Part shown: in pieces, positions 24,201 to 34,300 of the stretch
Numbering within the stretch: position 1 is the stretch's first letter
Layout: each line of letters starts with the position of its first letter
Source: Eudromia elegans
Taxonomy: Eukaryota > Chordata > Aves > Tinamiformes > Tinamidae
Direction of reading: 5' to 3'
Length of the DNA stretch: 64,000 nucleotides
Assembly (NCBI GenBank): GCA_003342815.1
Contig: PTEX01000207.1
Location: forward strand, 250,154 to 314,153
Notes under the pieces: model-generated
The model's database searches: none
What the model saw: only the letters and a program-made list of their open reading frames with translations
Told to the model about the DNA's origin: nothing
Made by a program: the position numbers and the translations under genes

Positions 24201-24214
24201 GTGCCATCTAGCGG
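24201..24214 (-). promoter_or_regulatory. Predicted CTCF site, reverse orientation
   Basis: The minus strand reads CCGCTAGATGGCAC, which fits every position of the CTCF core CCNSYAGRKGGCRS. It sits in a short GC- and CpG-richer patch (about 24115-24330) in an otherwise AT-rich region, as many real CTCF sites do. Binding itself cannot be seen from sequence. Confidence 0.6.
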
Positions 24215-25407
24215 CTCCCCAGCTTGTCCGTGCTGGGAAATGGAAGCTCACCTCCCCTAACTCTGCAGTCCCGCTGGCTGCAGCCTCAGGGCGGCTGGTG
24301 GAGCCACCTCGGAGGCAGAAGCAGTGCCAAAGTGACAGTTTGGACCATTGAGGAGACGTGACCAGAACAAGGAAAGCAAGGCAAAAGCCCGCAGGAATGA
24401 GACTGTGAGATGGAAGCACAGGAGGCATGATGTGCACATAAAGAGCACATAAGAAATTTTAACTTTTCAGTTGGCAGACTCTTTTTATTTATTTATTTTT
24501 TTGAGATTTCTCAGTTACGTTTCTTGAACTCTTAAAAATTAATCCAAAGACCCCTTGGAGTTCTTCAGAGGCAAAGGAAAAACCACTGCTGCCCTTTATC
24601 CCTGAAGCAAATCAAATATCAAAGGATGAAGTAACTGGGTCCAAAATGATGGGGCAGATTTTTAACAAATCAGTGGCAGTGTTGTTTAGACTAAGCCCAG
24701 AAACCAACCAGAAGAGTGGAGAAAGGAAACCAGATTTTGTTGAAATAAAACCAAAACCAAAAGCCTTGTGAAACAACTGCAAAACGAATTCATTGTTTCC
24801 CAAGAGCATAGGCTCTTGGGCCTTTCTTTACTGCCCCATTTCAGGATTTGTAGTTTGGCATTAGCTCCTCACAGAACTCATCACTTTTGCCTACTGATCC
24901 TTTTCTGCAGCTGGCAGAGGCTTGCTGATTCGAAATAAATCAACTTGCTATTTCATCTTTTTAAAGTTTCAGAATCCAGTTTCAGAAGTCAGAGCTCTAA
25001 TTCACTTTCCACTCATTTATGACTTAAATTTTCTTCCAGATTGTTCTCTTGTGGCCAAAATCCACAGAGAGTTTGCTCCTGCTTCTCCCTGGGTATATCC
25101 ATCACAAACAGTGAGGCTGCGCAGAAAGATGCAAACGTTGTGAGTAGCTGTTAGATAATCAGAAATATTATACTCATTTAGGACCTATAAGAAATGCATA
25201 ACTGGCTTGCAACTGGCACCACATCATATTCTACTCAATAGTAAGATGTTTTTGCAGTTCTGCTTTCTAGTGACACTGGTAGGTGACTGAGTATAAGACA
25301 AGTTTATAATTCACAGAAATACCTTGCTTAACTTCAGTCATCTGCCTAAAGCCTACCACTTCCAAGTAGTTCTTACAAACAATTAGTTAAGAATATGTTA
25401 AACTTCC

Positions 25408-25430
25408 TTTTTTTTTTTTTTTTTTTTTTT
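25408..25430. repeat. Poly(T) tract, 23 bases
   Basis: An uninterrupted run of T. Confidence 0.95.
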
Positions 25431-26825
25431 ATATACATCCTTTTCTGAATTGGGTCAGAGCACTAACAACTGCATAGACAAAAAAATAGATGTTCATGTT
25501 TTGCTACATCTGTTTTTAATAACTTGGGAGACATTCAGGTACCATGGTGTTGAGGCTTAGACATACTTCTTAACCTTCTAAGATCCAAAATCTGATATAA
25601 TATATGATAAAAAATCAAAAAGAGAGGAAAACAACCCACAGAGAACCATCAGTGCAGGAAACTTAAAAGTCCCATTGAAATAATTCTATTTATTTAGTTC
25701 AAGATTAGGCATTCCTGATCTTTATAATTGAAAGGAGCTACATGTGGAACACTAAGAGGGAATATAATTTTTTTCATGCTTGGTAGATATTTTGGTATTA
25801 AACAGAGTGATGTCCCTTGAAACAAGGAATATGTGAGTGGTAAGGACCTGAACGGCAAGAAAAGTATGCTGTTTTTTTCCAAATTCTATTGGTACATAAA
25901 AAACATGCTAAAAAATGATGTTCTCTTGCCTCTCCCACATTAGTATCTTGCATTATAATCTGGAAATCTCTTCTCAGACAACAGTTTCAAAAAGCAGAGA
26001 TTTTTCCAGAAAGTTTACAGAAGTCATCACCGAACGACAGATTATTTGCAAGAGCAAAATGCAGATGCTTCCTCAAGTTCTAGTCATAAGACTCTTAATT
26101 TAAAATGTGTTTCTTTTTAAAACTTGTCCTATAAACAAGCTTGGGCGAGCTCAACACAGTCATTTAGGAAATAGAAACTAGAGACATGTGGTTGAAATAT
26201 GGTAGGAAAAAAATAGAACACATCAAATTAATGACATTAAGAGTAATTTCCAATGCAACTTTCCAATTATTCTCTCCTTGAATGGGATTCTGGAGAAACA
26301 AGGGCAACAAGGTACAGTGAAATAACTGCCTTTGGAGTTTTACAATGATAAATGTCAAAGTTCATATTCTCTTTCTTGTTGTTTCTATTCAGTTTAAAGG
26401 TGTAAAATGAACCCTTCTAGGGTGAACTACTCAAATGAACAAACATCAAATCACATATCTGGAGGTCTGATTTGGGAAAATCTGATATGATGGGAAAATG
26501 GTGCTTTTCCCTTATACACCTGCTGACTCTATGTGGCTTAAATTTGTTGGTGAACTCCACAAAGAAAAAGAAGTGCAGCCACAGGTATGAAATACTTTAG
26601 ACATAGCAGTCTGACTTCCTTCAGCTTGTTGCATTACTTTTCCTGCTCATCAAAGGAAGGACCAAATCGAACACAGGACGGGACACCAGTGTTTTTTGGG
26701 GCTCTGCCACTGTTTGTGCCAGTCTGAAGATAAAACTCTTCTCTGAGCCTCTTGCTCACTATTAACTGCTTCACTTCGAGAAACAAGAAAAGAAAACTAA
26801 AACTAATGTGCTATAAAACACTTCC

Positions 26826-26846
26826 TTTTTTTTTTTTTTTTTTTTG
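26826..26846. repeat. Poly(T) tract, 21 bases
   Basis: An uninterrupted run of T. Confidence 0.95.
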
Positions 26847-29202
26847 CACAGGTTACAACAACTAGCTCAGCATAGGAAGAATTGCAGATGAAGCTGGGAT
26901 ATCAAACTCGCTACCAAAAACACTGTTCAGGTGTTGCTACTTCCTTTTCTATGGCCAGGATGTTTTTACGTTAGAGGCTGACCACCTGTGTGGCTCACAC
27001 AAACCTAGCAAACGCCTAGTGATGAAACATAAGGCTTCTGGCTTCTCAGGGACAAGCAGAAATCATAATATACCTCAGCTTTCAGAAAGTGTGTGTTTTA
27101 CAGCATGCTCTACTCAGAAAAGCCCATGGTAGCAAAGAGAAGGGGAACAAGCTAAACGGGAGGGAAGAAATAAAAGTCAGGAGTCATTGCTTCTCTGGAC
27201 CTCTGTTGATGTTCTTCAACTCAAGAATCTCCCTTCACACACAAGTCCCTTGATAAGGGCTAGCAGGACTTCTATCACCCAGCCAGCATGTGGGGTAAGT
27301 GCGTTGCCTAAGGAGCTGATGGATTTCTTTTCTTGTATTATTCTGCAGAATACAAGGATACCTACAATCTCATACAACAGTCTGGAATGCACTAGGCAGT
27401 GGGTTGTCATCTGAGAAAGAGAGTAACATTAATAATCCTCCTGATCAGTCCAGGCTTCTGCCCCTTATTTGCTTTGGAAGAGGAAGCCTTCTGTGTCAAA
27501 ATTGTTCATAGCCTTTTAAAATAACACACTACTGCACACATCTTTCTTACATCACTTCCCCAAGGTCTAGCTATCAGTCCAAGTAAGACGGGCAGCTGGC
27601 TCCTTGCCTTCAGAGCTGTGCTTTGGATCACAGCCAACTCTACTGCAAACAAACTGCTAGACGTAACGGTGAAGAGAGGCTACTGTAACCATTCCCTGCT
27701 ATTCATCAGTTAATCTACTGGGAACCTGGGCTTCTGTGACCAGCCAGATGGTCTTTCTGGGGACACAACATCTTCACTAAAAAAATATTTAAAAAGGCAT
27801 TAGAATTTGCCATACGTCACATGCAGATTTATAGCAGTGTGAATAAGGCTTTTTAATACTTTAAGTCTCATTCTCCTCTTTACAGGAGCATATAGAATCA
27901 GTAAAAACTCAGAAAGAGAAGGTGTATTTTATAAATATGACACAAGGAGTCTTAAGGTCTCCTGTTCAATTCTTTTTCTCTCATATTCTCAGTGCAGAAT
28001 GAAAGGGCATAGACCGATTGCAGAAAATATTTAGTGCAACTAGTTTATGTCCTGGAGCAAGACAAGTGAATATGTGTTTTACAGTAGATATTGGGGTGGT
28101 ACCTGGAAGTGATATTTCAAATCTAGCCCAGCCAGACCTACAGAGCATGTATGGATTGCAGATTTTATAAGGAAGAGCATTCAGTGAAAAAGCAAACAGG
28201 AAACCACATTTTAAAATGATAGCTGCACATATGGAAGTTTGCACATGCCATATGTGAAGTAAGGACTCTGTGTATGTGTGTGTGTTACTGACAGGCAGTG
28301 CTATAGAAATCTCTCTAACAACACAGACCCTTATTGTAACAGGTTCCAAGACATTATTTTTGTCTAAACTATAGTAAAAGCACACACCCAAGTCCAGAGC
28401 TCAGCTGCAATAACTGAGGAGCTGATCTGTAAGGATGTACCGACCGTGTGTTTTGACCCAGAATGTTATGTGTATCTGTTTGTTTTATCTGGTAAGAGGC
28501 TATGGAGGAAAATCAAGTAGGAATATTTGCAAATGGCCCAAAGAAGGCCACCTACCAACAAACACACGATTTCATAAAGGACAATATTCAAAATACTATC
28601 TTTGAGAACTTTTCCTTCACCAACTAACGGGAAAGTTGAATTTGCTCATATGAGCTGAAACCTGCAATGTTTGAAAGTAAATGTCTGTTTTTGGGGTAAA
28701 AAGGAGTTTCAGAAGGGTCTCATGCAGAACAGGAATTCGGAATAATCAAGCTAAAGATACACATAGGAGGCACAGAGCTTTCCTTTGCAGAAATAAGCCA
28801 TTATGTGATCTGCAGCTGCAAATACACTTGTGCTGGGATGTCTGATTCCTAGGTCATATGCCTACATCGTTTTAAAGGGATGATAAAATGTTAAATGAGG
28901 AATACTGTACAGATTGTTCAAAATTCATTTTCATTTTTCATTCTGGAGACTGAAATTTTGAAAGTCCATGGGAAAATAGCTCTTCTAATTTAACATGAGG
29001 TGTCCAGAGGCTTCCCATAGGGCTGCATATTTATAGCCACTGAAAGTAATATTTCTGGATTAGTGCCTACAGTATTTACAGAGGTCGTGGAGGAATGCAT
29101 GATAGTGACTAATAGATTTAATATAAATTGACAAAAACGATTGAAAAATCTCGTCTGATCTTGCAAACCATTATCAGATGACTATCAAAAATTTTCTTTG
29201 GA

Positions 29203-29370
29203 TACTTCAGTGTTGAGCGGAGTATCTCTCTGGGTCCTAGGAGACCTCGAGACCAATTTAGAATACAATAACTCGGGAAGGAAGGCCGGCAGTGTTTCCT
29301 CACTCTAGTCCCAAACAACAACGTAGGGCAAAATGCCCTGTTCCCCCAACTAGGAGTCTTTCTGTCCCTG
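29203..29370 (+). repeat. Unidentified interspersed repeat, copy 1
   Basis: About 165 bases align along their whole length, in the same orientation, with 30611-30777. Shared blocks include ggagacctcgaga, aatacaataactcg, ttcctcactcta and agtctttct. Differences are mostly transitions, several at CpG, so the copies look old but clearly related. No protein-coding remnant, terminal repeat or family is recognised. Confidence 0.75.
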
Positions 29371-29426
29371 ATGTTCTGGCGAGGGCGCTGCTTGGGGTGC
29401 GGTGCAGCAGCAGGCGCGGCGGGCGC

Positions 29427-29440
29427 CCGGCAGAGGGCGC
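29427..29440 (+). promoter_or_regulatory. Predicted CTCF site, forward orientation
   Basis: CCGGCAGAGGGCGC fits all positions of the CTCF core CCNSYAGRKGGCRS. It lies in a GC-rich island of about 100 bases (29365-29465). A second copy of its 3' part (GAGGGCGCTGCT) lies at 29381-29392, with a weaker 5' part. Orientation is opposite to the predicted site at 24.2 kb. Confidence 0.6.
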
Positions 29441-29459
29441 TGCTGCGCCTCACTCAGGC

Positions 29460-29560
29460 GCATACATATGTATACATTAATCTGTATGTACGTTATATAT
29501 ATGTATATATACTTACACATGTGTACATATACATAGATATACGCACACGTATATCTATGT
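29460..29560. repeat. Alternating purine-pyrimidine TA/CA/GT tract
   Basis: About 100 bases rich in tatata, catacata and cacacgtata steps, with several small palindromes (tatatatgtatata, acatgtgtaca). Simple-sequence DNA that could take non-B form. Confidence 0.75.
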
Positions 29561-29566
29561 TTAGTG

Positions 29567-29579
29567 CGTGCGCATGCGG
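29567..29579. promoter_or_regulatory. NRF1-like motif
   Basis: GTGCGCATGCGGG closely matches the NRF1 consensus YGCGCAYGCGCR and has the 8-base palindrome CGCATGCG at its centre. It lies about 130 bases from the predicted CTCF site. Use is unproven. Confidence 0.4.
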
Positions 29580-29605
29580 GATGACCACACAGCTAGGAAC
29601 AGATA

Positions 29606-29740
29606 GTCCATGAGGTTCCTGCCTGGATGCCACCCTGTGCCATGTGCTCTAGGGGTCCCTGCTTGAGCAGAGCGGTTGGACTCGATGATCTCTAGAGGTC
29701 CCTTCCAACAAAACCCATTCTGTGACTCTGTGTGATCTAT
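29606..29740 (+). mobile_element. CR1 LINE, 5'-truncated 3' tail
   Basis: Plus-strand sequence runs from gaggttcctgcctggatgcc through tgccatgtgctctaggggtc, ggttggactcgatgatctct and aggtcccttccaac to attctgtgactctgtgtgat. This is the avian CR1 3' end with its short tail repeat. About 135 bases are left. It is the same type as the copy at 22.1 kb but inserted on the opposite strand. Confidence 0.93.
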
Positions 29741-30610
29741 TTACTAGGTCAGCCAAGGGAAATTCAGTTTCCTTGGCCCAATTTGGGTGAGGGCAGGAGC
29801 TCCAGTTCTGTGCCCCTGAGCCCTGATTTTGGCCAGGCCCCACACGGCATTTTCAGGCAATTGTGGTCGTCTCATCAGGACAAAGAAGGAAAAAAAAAGC
29901 TTGGCTTTTTTGCTTACCTTGTACAACTCCAATGCAGCACTCATTAAAAAGAAAAAGCTCTGTGTCAAAAGTTAATCCTTTTTTTTTATGATTTTTTTTT
30001 TTTTTTTTAAGAGGTAAGCCTAATGGCAAGGCAGCTCAGCTACCAGATGTTTCTTTAAGCAATGAATATAATTATTCTGATTTTCACAGTCCTTTTGCCT
30101 CCATTCTCCATTGTTCACAATGCCCGTTGTCCCCTCTGGAAGCTTTCAGCTGGCTAGAGATGGCGTGTAGATTTTGGGCTGGTTCACATGACACAGGGTT
30201 TCACACTGCAACCCCTTCTCTCAGTTTTCCAGACTAGCGCTAAGAGTGTGTAAGAATAAAATACGTTCTTTGTGCAGATTGGGGTTTCTGTAAGCTGCCA
30301 CAAGTGTGTTTTACAGAGGCTGATTTTAATTTTACCACCCAGGAAAGCAATGGTCCCAAGGTAATGAAGAGTCTTTTCCTATTGTTGTATATCCAAAGGA
30401 AAAATCCTGGCACATATTTGGCCAAAAAAATAGTAGTGTGATGAGTCAATAAATTTCTATTGTGTGGCTTTCTCTGGGAGAACAATACCATGTTCTGGGG
30501 TGGTGTTAAACAATTAGTTCACATATCATACAAATAAGAACATCCTAGACAGATACATCTGGGAGTAGTAGAAATTATTCATCTCTAGCCAATCAGACAG
30601 CAGTTTTTAT
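29741..30610. other. Intergenic, no gene seen
   Basis: Unique sequence with T-rich tracts near 29978-30009. Nothing else recognised. Confidence 0.6.
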
Positions 30611-30777
30611 TTATTTCAGTGTTTAATGGAATACCTCTCAGGGCTCCAGGAGACCTCGAGAGCAATTTAAAATACAATAACTCGAGAGGGAAAGCCAGCA
30701 GTTTTTCCTCACTCTAATCCCAAATAATAATATAAGACAAAATATCCTGTTCCCACAACGATTAGTCTTTCTATCCT
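30611..30777 (+). repeat. Unidentified interspersed repeat, copy 2
   Basis: Aligns with 29203-29370 as described for that copy, about 1.4 kb away in the same orientation. This copy is more AT-rich: where copy 1 keeps CpG (acgtagg, ggccggc) this copy mostly has TpA, TpG or CpA, as expected from methyl-CpG decay. Confidence 0.75.
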
Positions 30778-31235
30778 AAAATGTGTAAATAAATAGCTGT
30801 GCGGTATTGACAGGCCTCTTCACACAGCATATCCAGTCGTGGGACTCTCTACCCTCTTCGAGTGGAAGAAGTTGCTGTATGAATGTTTCTGAGTAAGGTA
30901 GAATGGGATATGAGTCCTGCCCAGTTCCCTCTGAAATGGGTAATAAGACCAGACTATTATTACTAGATCTGACTTGTACTATTGAAGAAAGTAGAGTGAA
31001 ATGGACTTGGAGAAACTAAAAACCAGCAGTATCATGTTTTGTTTATTTGTTTGTTGGTTTTGATTATAAACTTGAAACCTTAAACTTAAATATTAAACCT
31101 CAGTCCACTGCACGTACTGCATTTTCAACCATGTGAGGTGAAAATACATAGTGTTTATGAGGAATATGCATCTTCATGTTCACGTTGCTCACCATTACCC
31201 TTGAATTATTTGGAATAGTGCTCGGTAAATTCCTG

Positions 31236-31356
31236 CAGTTATTTTTATTGTTTTGAGTTACAATAGTGCCTAGAAATTTGAACTGTTTTGCTAGATGCTG
31301 TGCAGACACACATTGAAAGACAATCCCTTCCCAGTAGATTTACAGACTTGCTGCAT
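31236..31356 (+). mobile_element. Ancient L2/CR1-like LINE tail remnant
   Basis: The run tttttattgtttt, caatagtgcctaga, tgctagatgctgtgcagacacac and gacaatcccttcccagtaga follows, in order, a very old repeat known from many amniote genomes, recalled as agtgcctaga...gtgctaggcgctgtacaa...gacagtccctgcccc...gagcttaca. I recognise the pattern rather than a database name. The family is therefore given only as L2/CR1-like. Confidence 0.5.
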
Positions 31357-34300
31357 ATCCTGAGAACAGAATTTAATTCCTCCATTTCATTTCTTGGTTT
31401 ATGCGAGTTCTTACATCTCAGGTAAATTCCAGTTTCTTCATTTATCATTTAAGTCTAATTGTTCCCTAATTAGAAGTTAGTTGCGGAAGAGACTATCAGG
31501 AGCACCTTCAAGGATTTTGACATACGCAGGATCCGGAATTAAATCTCTGCCGATCATGTTGCCTACAGTCCCAAGCAGAGATGTCTAAGGCATTAAGGAA
31601 AAGCTAAATAGTTCTTATTTTGTAGAAAGATTACCAGCTGTGACTGAAGCCATCCATTCTTCACAGCTGGTCATTCTTTTTAATCCCCAGGAAATAGCCC
31701 ATGTCTGAATTTATTGGGTTTTTTTCATACAAGCTGAGCAAATTCCTTTTAAATGCAATGGTGTAAAAAATGAAATCATACTTCATGATGGATGGCATTC
31801 ATGAGGGCATACATACATGTGTGGGGGAGAAATAATGCCTTGGGTTCACCTCTGGTGTTTATTTTTAAGTGTCATGGCAAATGTAATAGGAGAACATACG
31901 CATCCCAGGCACCCTTCTTAATGAATGTATTTTTAGTCTGGCTATCGTGTTTTGTCTTCACGTGGAAAGAGAGATGTCACCAAAGGAAAGCATAGAACCG
32001 CTGTCATATTTAGGATTAGTAGGCCAGAAGACAGTATTGTTGTAAAGTGGAAGGCTGGAGCTTTTTTTGAACAGACGTTCAGCACAGCTGAACAGAAGGG
32101 CCCTACCAGTGTTTCATGAAATATGCACATTATTGAAGGTAGAGTGATGGAGACAGAGATGTCTGGGTAAACCTGCTTGCAGGCTCTAATTGTCCTCCTA
32201 AAGGGCATCCTGTCCAGTCGTGGACCGTCTTCCTGGCTGTCTCCATTGCGGGTCCTCTCAATTCACATGCCTTGGGACTTAAAACAGGAGCTAAATTACT
32301 CCAGCTTCCTTCTCTGCTGGTTGGTGGTTGGCTTTGATTTTTTTCATCCTGCCCTTCCAGAACATACTTTAGCTCAATAAAGAAACGCATGCATGGAAAA
32401 GGAACTTGCTAAAGCTGCAGGTTGTTATTATGAGCCCCATAAGGCATTCCCCTGGTCACAGGTAAATCCAGTGTTGCAGTCCTCACCCTACTGCCCTGGG
32501 GACTTCTGAGGGCTTGGGTCACTATGCCTGAGGAAAATGCTCTTCCCTTTCTGCCTTTTGGTGCGGACTTCCTGCTGCACCAACTCTTCCTTAGGGACAG
32601 CGAGGCAGGGAGCCGGATGCTAGTGGTGTCGAGTCCCTTCTGCCCCCAGCAGCAGAGCTCTTCTGCTGGTGGTCGCCAGCAATGGCCCCACTTGAATTCA
32701 CCAGATGTGATGAACAGGTTATATGTCCAGTGCTTGTTGTTAAAACAAGGGGATGTTTTAACACACAGTGAATTTTGCAATTGGGGATAATATTTCACCA
32801 GGAAAGAAAATGAAAGGATTATTTTCTAAGATTTTTTCCTACATTTTTTTTTCCTTTACAAGATTGAAATATGCCCTTCAATATAAATACTTTCTGTCCT
32901 TTTCTCTCCATCACTACAGATCCTAAAATAGATGGGTAGTAGGAAATAAAAAAGGCCTGTGTCAGTTTGACATCTGCACTGTCTGCTGTCCTTCCTAATG
33001 TATGGATGAAAAATGAAACATAATTTGTATCTATAATTACGAAAAGGTCTTAATTCTCTAAATTTTCCAACATCTGGGCATGTAAAAAGCTTAGGAAACA
33101 CTAGATCAATCAAAACTTCTCTTGGAAGTCTGTTCATGTGTTGAACTTAAAATATTTAAATACCATATGCTGATTTTCTTTGGTGCCTCTTCTAAAATAT
33201 ATCTACAAATTGTGTTGAGAAAGTAAGTCTTATTTTCACTCTATGATATTGTAAAGTAACACAGTAAATAGAAAATTCATTATCTAGGCCTCATCCACTG
33301 TAAAACAGTATGGTGTCCATTTTCTCTCATAAAGAGTCTAGCCTATTAATTCTCTTAATTATAGTATTTAAGGTACTATGCGACTTTTGAGAATATTTGT
33401 AGTCCTTGCATGAAGGTTGCAATGTGTGCAATGGTAGAAAAGCCCAGTGACTAACTTTGTGCCATGCTAACCTGAATGTGGGAGTGAGTCATAGAGAGGG
33501 GACATCTCTATTAACACTGTCCTCTGGAGCAAGCAGTACTTCAGGTGCATACCTCCAGGCCTTCCTCTCGTACTGCCTTTTCTTCCTTGTCTTGGAGTGT
33601 ACAGACTGGGGGACTTTCACGAGAAAATGAACTAAAAGCCTCGCTTCAGGAGGCTGGTGCATGCATTCTAGCCACTTACTGCTTTTCTGTCCATGGAACC
33701 AGATAAGAACTGCAACAAAAACCCACTTGAAATGTACATAGCAAGGATATTGCGTCCTTAGCACTAAAAATTTGAGGGTGCACTACTTGTTAATGTAGAC
33801 ATAGCCAGAGGCACGTGAGTATGAAATCCAGAACAGGGAAAGAGAACATGCATGTTATTTATTAAGCCTATCTTAATTCTACTACAGTCATTTATTCTGA
33901 AAGTTTAGCAGCTGCATGGGTGATATATAAGATCCAGCACTGCAAAATGCTACACTGCCCTCTGTTTCACAGAATATATTAAAGAACTTGTGTGAATTGT
34001 CAAACAGAGATAGCAAAACAGGGAGAGACATGTTACTAATTGTAAATGAGACGTAAGTGCTCTGCTATTGTCTGGGTGGGGAACATCTGTATCTATCGTT
34101 TACCATTAAAACATTAAGAGTGCTTGCAGCAGTTCCTGCAGTGTTAGTTCAAAGGCAGTTATTTACATTTGCAGGGAAAATCTTGACAGTGACACCTTCC
34201 ATTTGGTTCAGTTAGGACCAGCACTTACAACTAAATGCTGCTATTATTATATTAACTTCTCTTTTTGCATGTATGCTTTTGTCCTCTGGTTTACCTCAGA

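Larger units (their letters stand above)
24331..29202. other. Intergenic, no gene seen
   Basis: AT-rich unique sequence. Long T runs at 25408-25430 (23 bases) and 26826-26846 (21 bases). No coding, RNA or transposon feature recognised. Confidence 0.6.

Noticed and set aside
33953-33966. Possible third CTCF motif on the minus strand (AGAGGGCAG)
   Set aside because: The first positions of the core do not fit.
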